Of a stretch of 12,363 nt of DNA, positions 6,117 to 12,363 are shown one piece after another. The notes beneath the pieces are model-generated. The model saw only the letters and a list, made by a program, of their open reading frames with translations, searched no databases and was not told where the DNA came from. The translations under genes were made by a program, and so were the position numbers. The first letter of the stretch is position 1; each line of letters opens with the position of its first letter. Source of the DNA: Candidatus Sulfopaludibacter sp. SbA3 (lineage in GTDB: Bacteria > Acidobacteriota > Terriglobia > Bryobacterales > Bryobacteraceae); assembly GCA_945861255.1 (NCBI GenBank), contig CAMAUG010000086.1, positions 1 through 12,363 on the forward strand. The letters are read 5' to 3'.

Positions 6117-8429
6117 ATGCGTTTCTTTGGTTTCTTATGGGTAGCTCTGAGCGCGTTTGCCGCGTCCCCCAGGCAGTTGGCCACCTCCGCGCCCATTCGG
6201 TTTGAACCGAATCGCGGGCAGGTGGCGACCACCGCGAAAGATCCGGTTCTGTGGATGGCGCGTGGACTCGACTATGCATTTCTGTTCACGGAGCAGTCCG
6301 CCATAATGCATCTCGGCGACCAGTCAATTCGCATGCGCCTGGGAGGCGCCAGCACGTCCGCCCCGTATCAACCGGATGGACGCCCTGCCGGTAACATCGA
6401 TTATTTAACGGCCCGTTTCAGAGAACGCGTCCCCACATACACCCGGCTGCGGCGGCACGACGTGTATCCGGGTGTGGACTTGGTCTACTACGGCAACGGC
6501 GAACATCTGGAGTACGATTTTGAGCTTGCACCGGGTGCTGATTCCTCGCGCATCCAGTTACGATTTGAAGGATCGAACGATGTGCGGCTGAACGAAACCG
6601 GCGACTTGATCGTTTCCGTCGGATCGCGGACTCTGACGCAGCGCGCCCCCGTGGCGTATCAGTTGGGTGCGTCGGGAGACCGCTGGCCGGTTGACGCAGC
6701 CTACCGGATGAACCCGGACGGCTCCATCTCCATCGCCGTGGCAAACTACGATCGCGCCGCGCGCCTGGTGATAGATCCCGAGTTCGTTTACACGCGCTAC
6801 CTGTTCGGCACAAGCACTGATACGGCGATCGCCGTCGCCCACGACAACGCCGGCTTCATCTATCTGGCCGGCAACACGCAGTCCTTCGACTTCAAGCTGC
6901 AGGGTGACAACTTCTATTCCACCAGCAATACTGGGACACAGGATGGGTGGGTGATGAAGCTGAATCCGCGGGCTACGGACGAAGCAACCAGAGTGCCGTA
7001 TACCAGCTACGTCGGGGAACTCGGCGTCGAAACCGTGCGTGCCATGGCGGTTGACCCGGTCACCGGATTTATTTATCTCGCCGGCAGCACCACTTCCACT
7101 ACCATGTATCCGCCGGGTGGCTACCAGACCACGGGAAAAGGCGGAACAGACGCCTTCCTGGCGGTCCTGGATCCGACGAAATCGCTGGTTCCCGGTATGG
7201 TGCACTTCACTTTCTTCGGCGGCGCCGGCAACGACGAAGCGCGCGGCGTCGCAGTGTTCAACGGCAAGGCCTACATCACCGGGAGCACAACTTCCACCGA
7301 CTTGCCGACCAAGAATCCGATTCAGGCGGCATTGGTGGGAGGCGCGGAAATCTTCGTGGCGGAATTCGACCCGTTGAAAACCGGAGCCGACGCGCTGATT
7401 TTCAGCACCTACATCACTGGTGGTAGAAACGACTATGCCCGCGCAATCGCGGTGGACCCGCAAGGGAAAGTGTATATCGCCGGCGTCACGTATTCGCCCA
7501 CCATTCCGGTGACTTCCGGTGCATTTCAGGCCAATAATGCGGATGATGTAGACGCCTTTCTGTTGAAACTCGATGTGGACGCCAAGACCATCTTGTACGG
7601 TACCTATCTGGGGGGCGGCAACTACGAGGAGATCAAGAAGATCGTGGTGGAACCTTCCGGACGCGTGGCGATCACGGGTTACACGCTATCCCCCGACTTC
7701 CCGATCACTCAGAACGCCCATCAAACGGTGCTCAAAGGTATTGCCAATGCTTTTCTGACGATTATCGATCCGGCGAAGGCCGGTTTGGACGGGTTGGTGT
7801 ATTCGACGTTGTTCGGCGGGAGCACGGCGGAGGTTGCATACGACTTGGCGCGCGATATCACCGGCAAGTATTACCTGGTGGGCTACACGCTGTCAGAGGA
7901 TCTGCGGGTGACGAATGATGCAATGAATCAGGTGTCGGCGCTGGGAGGAACAGACGGGTTTTTCGCCGTACTTGACCCGGCCGCCACCAACCCATTCGAT
8001 TCCCTAATCTATTCGACGTATATCACGAGCAGCGGCAGCCAGATCGCCTACGGCGTGGACGTTGATCTGACCAATACAGCCTACATCGTGGGGTCCGCCA
8101 CGAATAATGTTTTCCCCGAGGGACAGGCGACGCGGACAGTCGCGGCCGGGAATTCGGATGGCTTTTTGGCGGCTCTGCAATTCCCGCCGCCGCCACCGGC
8201 ATTATTGGAGGAATACCTGAAGCAGCAACGATTATCGGAGGTGGAAAAACCTGCCGGAGAGCCGTCGGTGGGCGGGGAGCCGCCGGTGCAGGATGCAACC
8301 TCCACTACGCAGGATGCCACGCCTTCCGACGCCACGATCAATACGAAAGGCTGGTTCGACGGCACTACGTCTGCCGGTACCACGCCACTCAAAGAGCGTT
8401 CCCGGAGTGTCTCGAGAAGTCAAAACTAG
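6117..8429 (+). CDS. Secreted SBBP-repeat seven-blade beta-propeller protein
   Basis: This 770-residue protein starts with a short signal peptide (MRFFGFLWVALSAFA). An N-terminal beta domain follows, with FEPNRGQ (29-35), YPGVDLVYYG (117-126) and LVIDP (217-221), the hallmarks of the domain that precedes SBBP repeats. From about residue 224 to 688 I count seven repeats of the form YSTY-GG---D-A-AIAVDP-G-VYIAG-T-S, each ending in DAFL-KLD or similar, enough for one closed seven-bladed propeller. After a Pro-rich stretch at about 690-694 the last 80 residues are polar and low in complexity, and no anchor is visible. No catalytic motif is evident, so a binding or structural role outside the cell is more likely than an enzyme. 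ATG 6117 has no clear Shine-Dalgarno. No operon partner is evident on either side. Confidence 0.87.
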   Translation: MRFFGFLWVALSAFAASPRQLATSAPIRFEPNRGQVATTAKDPVLWMARGLDYAFLFTEQSAIMHLGDQSIRMRLGGASTSAPYQPDGRPAGNIDYLTARFRERVPTYTRLRRHDVYPGVDLVYYGNGEHLEYDFELAPGADSSRIQLRFEGSNDVRLNETGDLIVSVGSRTLTQRAPVAYQLGASGDRWPVDAAYRMNPDGSISIAVANYDRAARLVIDPEFVYTRYLFGTSTDTAIAVAHDNAGFIYLAGNTQSFDFKLQGDNFYSTSNTGTQDGWVMKLNPRATDEATRVPYTSYVGELGVETVRAMAVDPVTGFIYLAGSTTSTTMYPPGGYQTTGKGGTDAFLAVLDPTKSLVPGMVHFTFFGGAGNDEARGVAVFNGKAYITGSTTSTDLPTKNPIQAALVGGAEIFVAEFDPLKTGADALIFSTYITGGRNDYARAIAVDPQGKVYIAGVTYSPTIPVTSGAFQANNADDVDAFLLKLDVDAKTILYGTYLGGGNYEEIKKIVVEPSGRVAITGYTLSPDFPITQNAHQTVLKGIANAFLTIIDPAKAGLDGLVYSTLFGGSTAEVAYDLARDITGKYYLVGYTLSEDLRVTNDAMNQVSALGGTDGFFAVLDPAATNPFDSLIYSTYITSSGSQIAYGVDVDLTNTAYIVGSATNNVFPEGQATRTVAAGNSDGFLAALQFPPPPPALLEEYLKQQRLSEVEKPAGEPSVGGEPPVQDATSTTQDATPSDATINTKGWFDGTTSAGTTPLKERSRSVSRSQN

Positions 8430-8507
8430 ACGGCAGTGGCGGGCGATCCGCCGCAACCGCGTCGGCCGGCAAACACAGGACCCGCGCTACTGTCGCAGGC
8501 CGCTGGC

Positions 8508-8702
8508 TCAGGCAGCCATGGACTCTTTGGATTTGTTCTTGCTGCCCGGTGGACGGCCCCGCCGCTTGATCGCCGCCATCCAGGCCGGCGGTCTGCCGCG
8601 CCTGCGCACGCGGCCTCGGGCTAAACGCTCCAAAGTCACGATTGCTTCTTCAATCTGCTCACGTTCCTGGCGCAAATCCGCCAACATCTTGAGTACGTCC
8701 AT
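8508..8702 (-). CDS. Small coiled-coil protein with two AT-hook motifs
   Basis: This is a 64-residue, strongly basic protein. Residues 1-28 form a charged amphipathic helix (LADLRQEREQIEEAIVTLE) suited to dimerisation. The rest holds two AT-hook cores, RGRPP at 35-39 and RGRPP at 48-52, each flanked by Arg or Lys, then a Lys/Ser-rich tail. AT-hooks insert into the minor groove of AT-rich DNA, so a DNA-binding or nucleoid role is inferred. I recall similar small proteins recurring in acidobacterial genomes. ATG 8702 is chosen because GGGAG lies 7 nt upstream. The frame extends to 8849, but the extra 49 residues include the promoter and operator sites described below. The gene converges on the propeller gene. 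Confidence 0.72.
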   Translation of the reverse strand: MDVLKMLADLRQEREQIEEAIVTLERLARGRVRRRGRPPAWMAAIKRRGRPPGSKNKSKESMAA

Positions 8703-8746
8703 TATCAACTCCCGTTCGATGCCGGGCATTGCGGCCCAATGATGCT

Positions 8747-8764
8747 TGTTCTGAAAACAGAACA
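8747..8764. promoter_or_regulatory. Perfect palindrome, operator-like site 1
   Basis: TGTTCTG AAAA CAGAACA is a perfect 7-bp inverted repeat with core GTTC-N8-GAAC. It lies about 45 bp upstream of ATG 8702, downstream of the predicted transcription start and so within the leader of the AT-hook gene. It matches site 2 in core and spacing. Confidence 0.5.
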
Positions 8765-8796
8765 GAAACAGAGCCGATGTCCCGTTAGCCTCCTTA

Positions 8797-8824
8797 ATTC
8801 TAGCAGAATAATAAGGGCTTTCAA
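8797..8824 (-). promoter_or_regulatory. Candidate sigma-70 promoter of the AT-hook gene
   Basis: On the minus strand TTGAAA (8824 down to 8819) and TAGAAT (8802 down to 8797) are separated by 16 bp, and both are close to consensus. Transcription would start near 8790, about 88 nt before the start codon at 8702. The promoter is bracketed by the two palindromes at 8747-8764 and 8830-8849. Confidence 0.5.
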
Positions 8825-8829
8825 GCGTT

Positions 8830-8849
8830 TTGTTCTGATATCCGAACAA
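8830..8849. promoter_or_regulatory. Near-palindrome, operator-like site 2
   Basis: TTGTTCTGATATCCGAACAA has arms TTGTTC and GAACAA around a palindromic GATATC, with a single mismatched pair. The core is again GTTC-N8-GAAC. It ends 5 bp upstream of the candidate -35 box at 8819-8824, a typical place for an activator or repressor site. Confidence 0.5.
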
Positions 8850-8914
8850 GAATCTACCAAAGGTAACGTTTTCCTCTTAAATCAAGAAGATCGCGTTGCG
8901 CGTTATTGTACGCC

Positions 8915-10372
8915 TCACTCCGGCTCCATGCGGCGTCCCACGAAAGAAATCGCCACTCCCGTGAGAAATGTCGCGCTGGTGCCTATCAAAACGTACCAGG
9001 TGAAGGCAATCGGCGTGGCGAACCGCACGTAGAGCATCAGTAGCAGGCCGACCGACATCCCGGCCATGGCCGCGCCCTCGCCGACACGTTTTGTCAACAA
9101 ACCGAGTAGAAATACTCCCAGCAGCGACCCATAAACGATGGAGGCGATCGACAATCCTGCCTGCAATACGCTTCCCCAGTGGCGCGCCACCAGAGCGACA
9201 CCGAACAGGATGACGCCCCATGCGACCGTGGCCCCACGCGAACGGCGGAGCCACTTACTGTCATCATTATCGTCGTTCGGACCTCCCGCTAATGGCCGCC
9301 ACAAGTCCAGCACGGTTGTCGAGGCCAGCGCGTTCAGGGCCGCGCTCAAGTTCGACATGGACGCCGCCAGAATCGCCGCCATCACCAATCCAGCCACGCC
9401 GGCGGGCAGATTCTGCCAGACATAGAGCGGGTAGAGGCGGTCCGCCACCGCAGGCGCCGGCAAGCCGCGCTCCTGGTACAGCACAAACAGGCAGGCTCCA
9501 ATGATCAGAAACAGGCTGAATTGCACGAAGATGACTACCCAGCTGGCCAACAACGCCGTTTGGCTCTGCCGCTGGTTCTTGGCCGCCAGCAGGCGCTGGA
9601 CCAGGAGTTGTTCCGTGCCGTGGCTCGCAGTGGTCAGGAAGCATCCACCGATGATCCCGGCCCAAAAGCTGTAGGTCCGGGTAAAGAACACCGCGGGTTC
9701 GGCGAGCCGGAAATCGAACACGCGCAGCTTACCGAGCGGCTGGGTGACCGCGGCCACATGCGCCCATCCACCGGGAATCTGTTGGAGCAGGATGATCAGA
9801 CTGACTACAGCGCCCACCACGTAAAGGATCATCTGAACGACATCGGTCCAGATCACGGCCGTCAGGCCGCCTTCGTAAGTGTAAAGCAGCGTCAAGCACA
9901 GGATCACGACGATGGAAGTCATTTCGCCCGCTCCCAGAATCACGGAGATGACGATAGAAATGGCGAAGACGCGTACGCCTTCCGCTAGTGCGCGGAGCAC
10001 CAGGAACGTGGCGGCGGTGAGCCTGCGGATGCGTTCCCCGAAGCGCCGGCGCATCAGCTCATACGCCGTGTACATTTCACCTCGGAAATAGGCTGGAATG
10101 AACAGGGTCGTGATCACCACTCGCGCCAGCAGGTAGCCCAGAACCAGCTGCAGGAATCCAAAGTCGCCCTGGAATGACAACACGGGGGTGCCGATGACCG
10201 TCAGCGTGCTGGTCTCCGCCGAGACAATCGAGAGCGCGATGGCCCACCATGGGACGGTCTTGCCGCCCAGGAAGTAGTCGCGCAGGGTTCTCTGCGACTG
10301 GCGGAAGTGAACGCCGAACCACGTGATGCCCGCCAGATAAACGAGGATGACGGTCAGATCGAGCCAGCGCAT
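8915..10372 (-). CDS. Sodium:solute symporter (SSS family)
   Basis: This 485-residue inner-membrane protein has about 13 hydrophobic segments and is predicted to import a solute with sodium. Family blocks are visible: YFLGGKTVPWWAIALSIVSA near the N-terminus (33-52), GGLTAVIWTDVVQ (168-180), HGTEQLLVQRLLAAKN (251-266) and AAILAASMSNLSAALNALAS (332-351). The last block is the membrane segment whose Ser residues line the sodium site in this fold. The substrate cannot be read; sugars, acids, amino acids and sialic acid are all taken up by relatives. The start ATG 10372 has no Shine-Dalgarno, and a possible -10 box TACACT lies only 10 nt upstream. It is divergent from the carboxyltransferase gene, so shared control is plausible. 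Confidence 0.92.
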   Translation of the reverse strand: MRWLDLTVILVYLAGITWFGVHFRQSQRTLRDYFLGGKTVPWWAIALSIVSAETSTLTVIGTPVLSFQGDFGFLQLVLGYLLARVVITTLFIPAYFRGEMYTAYELMRRRFGERIRRLTAATFLVLRALAEGVRVFAISIVISVILGAGEMTSIVVILCLTLLYTYEGGLTAVIWTDVVQMILYVVGAVVSLIILLQQIPGGWAHVAAVTQPLGKLRVFDFRLAEPAVFFTRTYSFWAGIIGGCFLTTASHGTEQLLVQRLLAAKNQRQSQTALLASWVVIFVQFSLFLIIGACLFVLYQERGLPAPAVADRLYPLYVWQNLPAGVAGLVMAAILAASMSNLSAALNALASTTVLDLWRPLAGGPNDDNDDSKWLRRSRGATVAWGVILFGVALVARHWGSVLQAGLSIASIVYGSLLGVFLLGLLTKRVGEGAAMAGMSVGLLLMLYVRFATPIAFTWYVLIGTSATFLTGVAISFVGRRMEPE

Positions 10373-10382
10373 GTAAGGGAGT

Positions 10383-10388
10383 AGTGTA
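10383..10388 (-). promoter_or_regulatory. Possible -10 box close to the symporter start
   Basis: TACACT on the minus strand is separated from ATG 10372 by 10 nt. With no -35 match at a usual distance this is weak. If used, it would give a nearly leaderless message, in line with the absence of a ribosome site. Confidence 0.25.
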
Positions 10389-10435
10389 GCGCGGAAAACC
10401 TGGGCGCATCAGCCTGTTCCAAGTTTCCCTTCCTC

Positions 10436-10441
10436 TACAAT
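10436..10441 (+). promoter_or_regulatory. Possible -10 box close to the carboxyltransferase start
   Basis: TACAAT matches the consensus at 5 of 6 positions and lies 8 nt before ATG 10450, so transcription would begin almost at the start codon. No convincing -35 hexamer is seen at 16-18 bp upstream. Confidence 0.35.
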
Positions 10442-10449
10442 GGTTGTTT

Positions 10450-11994
10450 ATGCCGGATCGTATGGAAGAAGTGCGCCGCAGGCACGCCGCGGCCGAAGCC
10501 GGAGGCGGAGAGGAGCGCCGCGCACGGCAGCACCAGGAAGGCAAGCTCTCGGCCCGCGAGCGCATCGACCTGCTGCTCGACGAAGGCACCTTCGACGAAA
10601 TGGACAAACTGGTGCGGCATCATTGCCGCGATTTCGGCATGCACGAACAGGTGATCGATGGCGACGGGTTCATCACCGGCTACGGGTTGATTCACGGCCG
10701 TCCCACCTACGTATTCGCGCAGGATTTCACGGTATTCGGCGGGTCGCTCTCGGAGGCGAACGCAAGGAAGATCGTGAAAATCATGGACCTTGCCATGAAG
10801 ACCGGCGCTCCGGTGATTGGATTGAACGACTCCGGAGGCGCGCGCATTCAGGAAGGCGTGTTGTCTCTGGCCGGGTATGCCGATATCTTTCTGCGCAACA
10901 CGCTGGCCAGCGGCGTAGTGCCTCAGATTTCCGCCGTGATGGGACCGTGCGCGGGCGGGGCCGTGTATTCGCCGGCGCTCACCGATTTCATCTTCATGGT
11001 GGACAAGACCAGCTACATGTTCGTGACGGGTCCCGAGGTCATCAAGACCGTGACACATGAAGATGTCACCAAGGAGGCGCTGGGCGGCGCGGCCACCCAC
11101 AATGCCACCAGCGGCGTGGCGCATTTCGAAGCGGCCGACGACGGCGAGTGCCTGCGCATGATCCGGGAGTTGATGAGCTATTTGCCGCAGAACAATCGCG
11201 ACGGTGCGCCGAGGCGTGTAACGGACGATCCGGCCGGGCGCGAAGACGCTGCGCTTGATTCCATCATCCCCGCTGAGTCCAACCAGCCCTACGACATCAA
11301 AGACGTGATTCGACGCGTCGCCGACAACGGCGAGCTTTTCGAAGTGCACGAGCATTGGGCGCGCAATATCGTTGTGGGGTTCGTACGGATGGATGGCGCA
11401 ACGGTGGGGGTGGTGGCGAATCAACCGGCGTATCTGGCCGGTTGCCTGGATATCGATTCCTCCACCAAGGGTGCGCGGTTCGTGCGCTTCTGCGATGCGT
11501 TCAACATTCCGATTCTGACGTTCGAGGACGTCCCCGGATTTCTCCCCGGCACCGCGCAGGAATTCGGCGGGATCATTCGCCACGGCGCTAAATTGTTGTA
11601 CGCGTATGCCGAGGCCACTGTGCCCAAGATTACCGTGATCACGCGCAAGGCGTACGGCGGCGCGTATTGCGTGATGGGGTCGAAGCACCTGCGAACGGAT
11701 GTCAACCTGGCGTGGCCCTCGGCGGAGATCGCTGTCATGGGCGCGGAAGGCGCGGCCAACATCGTGTACCGAAGGGAGATCGCGGCGGCGGAAGATCCCG
11801 ATGCAGTGCGATCCGCGAAGGTGGAAGAATTTCGCGAGCGCTTCGCTAGTCCATTCGTGGCGGCCGAAAACGGTTTCATTGACGATGTGATCGAACCCCG
11901 CCAGACACGCCCGCGCGTGATTCGCGCGCTACGGATGCTTGCCACCAAGGTGGATACGACGCCGCGCAAGAAGCACGGCAATATTCCCTTGTAG
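10450..11994 (+). CDS. pccB: Acyl-CoA carboxylase carboxyltransferase (beta) subunit, propionyl-CoA type
   Basis: This cytoplasmic 514-residue subunit moves a carboxyl group between biotin and an acyl-CoA. It is most likely part of propionyl-CoA carboxylase, or the related methylmalonyl-CoA decarboxylase alpha subunit. Length and order fit the family. It has GKLSARERIDLLLDEG (31-46); the N-terminal crotonase-fold half with SGGARIQEG (128-136) and CAGGAVYSP (167-175); the C-terminal half with VPGFLPGTAQEFGGIIRHGA (361-380), AYGGAYCVMGSK (401-412) and AWPSAEIAVMGAEGAAN; and the typical end RKKHGNIPL. The two Gly-rich blocks provide the oxyanion holes. No biotin carboxylase or biotin carrier gene follows in the window, so its partners are elsewhere. 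A TTG at 10444 and ATG 10462 are other possible starts. The symbol is by similarity and could equally be mmdA. Confidence 0.9.
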   Translation: MPDRMEEVRRRHAAAEAGGGEERRARQHQEGKLSARERIDLLLDEGTFDEMDKLVRHHCRDFGMHEQVIDGDGFITGYGLIHGRPTYVFAQDFTVFGGSLSEANARKIVKIMDLAMKTGAPVIGLNDSGGARIQEGVLSLAGYADIFLRNTLASGVVPQISAVMGPCAGGAVYSPALTDFIFMVDKTSYMFVTGPEVIKTVTHEDVTKEALGGAATHNATSGVAHFEAADDGECLRMIRELMSYLPQNNRDGAPRRVTDDPAGREDAALDSIIPAESNQPYDIKDVIRRVADNGELFEVHEHWARNIVVGFVRMDGATVGVVANQPAYLAGCLDIDSSTKGARFVRFCDAFNIPILTFEDVPGFLPGTAQEFGGIIRHGAKLLYAYAEATVPKITVITRKAYGGAYCVMGSKHLRTDVNLAWPSAEIAVMGAEGAANIVYRREIAAAEDPDAVRSAKVEEFRERFASPFVAAENGFIDDVIEPRQTRPRVIRALRMLATKVDTTPRKKHGNIPL

Positions 11995-12216
11995 CGAACC
12001 CCCCGTCTAGTCCTCCTTGCGTTTGTGTGCACCCCCCGGAAGCTCGGAATAGGAATGCTACCGGCTCCCCCACTTCCTCCCAGCATAAAGAATCGGCAGT
12101 GCCAGTCGGGGTGTGCGGAAACGGTGTATTTATTTACCAGAAAATAGACCAGTATTCATACACTGACATTGGCTCTGCCGGCTATCCTATCCGACACCAC
12201 ACCCTATATGTAAGTG
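11995..12216. other. Gap between the carboxyltransferase gene and an IS end
   Basis: This stretch of about 220 bp is more AT-rich in its right half than the genes to its left. It holds no gene I can support. A plus-strand frame (12027-12287) crosses the inferred IS boundary and antisense transposase sequence, and has no ribosome site. Confidence 0.4.
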
Positions 12217-12236
12217 CAGTAGTGTCCGGCTATAAG
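12217..12236. repeat. Probable terminal end of the IS4-like element
   Basis: CAGTAGTGTCCGGCTATAAG overlaps the transposase stop codon. The AGTGTCCGGCTA core resembles ends I recall from IS4-type elements whose inverted repeat abuts the transposase stop. The other end lies outside the window, so the repeat cannot be confirmed. Confidence 0.35.
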
Positions 12237-12363
12237 TCGAGCAGGCTCAACTGGTTAGAAAATAGGTCTGATTTTTCCTGGGAGTAAGTGTCGTCAAAGG
12301 CCCGTAGAATGGGCGTTTGCTCGAACAAGGTGACGCTGAGAACCTGTAGGATTTGGTAGAGGG
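12230..12363 (-). mobile_element. IS4-like transposase, C-terminal fragment cut by the window edge
   Basis: On the minus strand 43 codons can be read from 12361 to the stop TAG at 12232-12230. The peptide includes LYQILQVLSVTLFEQTPILR and ends SNQLSLLDL. I recognise this as the C-terminal end of IS4-family DDE transposases, in which LFEKTPIL and a closing NQL-LFDL are recurrent. The catalytic part lies to the right, beyond the window, so intactness cannot be judged. The transposase points leftward into the window. Recognition is from memory, without a search. Confidence 0.72.

Noticed and set aside
8438..8452. GGCGG/CCGCC hairpin between the convergent propeller and AT-hook genes
   Set aside because: The stem is only 5 bp and no T-run follows on either strand, so it is not supported as a terminator.
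12178..12233. Direct repeat CCGGCTAT at 12178 and 12226
   Set aside because: Eight bases is short. The second copy belongs to the presumed IS end, and the first has no further similarity around it.
12027..12287. Plus-strand 86-codon ORF near the right end
   Set aside because: It crosses the presumed IS end and runs antisense to the transposase, and its composition is not protein-like.

Overview
The window is GC-rich (roughly 60%) chromosomal DNA with a strong Acidobacteriota flavour, probably a Solibacter/Bryobacter-like soil bacterium. This placement is inferred from gene content: an N-terminal-domain plus SBBP-repeat secreted propeller protein, a Tat-exported SMP-30-like lactonase followed by a secreted lipid-free protein of a type I associate with these genomes, a small coiled-coil AT-hook protein, and an acyl-CoA carboxyltransferase. 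It rests on recognition, not on a search.

Layout. Positions 2-121 hold the last 39 codons of an ISKra4-like transposase reading rightward. 55 bp after its stop begins a translationally coupled ABC-2 exporter pair (177-956 ATPase, 953-1765 permease). A small secreted or membrane protein of unknown function converges on it (1773-2255, minus). A tRNA-Phe(GAA) with encoded CCA follows (2421-2496), then a DinB-fold protein (2619-3131). Next is a two-gene export-targeted unit: a Tat-signal SMP-30/gluconolactonase-like protein (3301-4320) and a Sec-signal protein (4338-5180). Two small plus-strand ORFs (5417-5635 and 5652-5864) sit in an otherwise loosely occupied stretch. A 770-residue seven-blade SBBP propeller protein (6117-8429) follows. 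On the minus strand are a 64-residue AT-hook protein (8508-8702) and a sodium:solute symporter (8915-10372). Divergent from the symporter is a biotin-dependent acyl-CoA carboxylase beta subunit (10450-11994). The last 134 bases hold the C-terminus of an IS4-like transposase reading leftward.

How the parts fit. The ABC pair forms one exporter. The SMP-30-like and secreted proteins are probably co-transcribed and act outside the cytoplasm. The symporter and the carboxyltransferase share a 77-bp divergent promoter region in which both candidate -10 boxes lie only 8-10 nt from the start codons.

The most unusual signals are two matching GTTC-N8-GAAC palindromes bracketing the promoter of the AT-hook gene, a hairpin that buries the Shine-Dalgarno sequence of the 5417 small ORF, an ABC ATPase lacking the Q-loop glutamine, and transposase tails pointing inward at both ends of the window. 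I see no CRISPR array and no convincing novel defence system.
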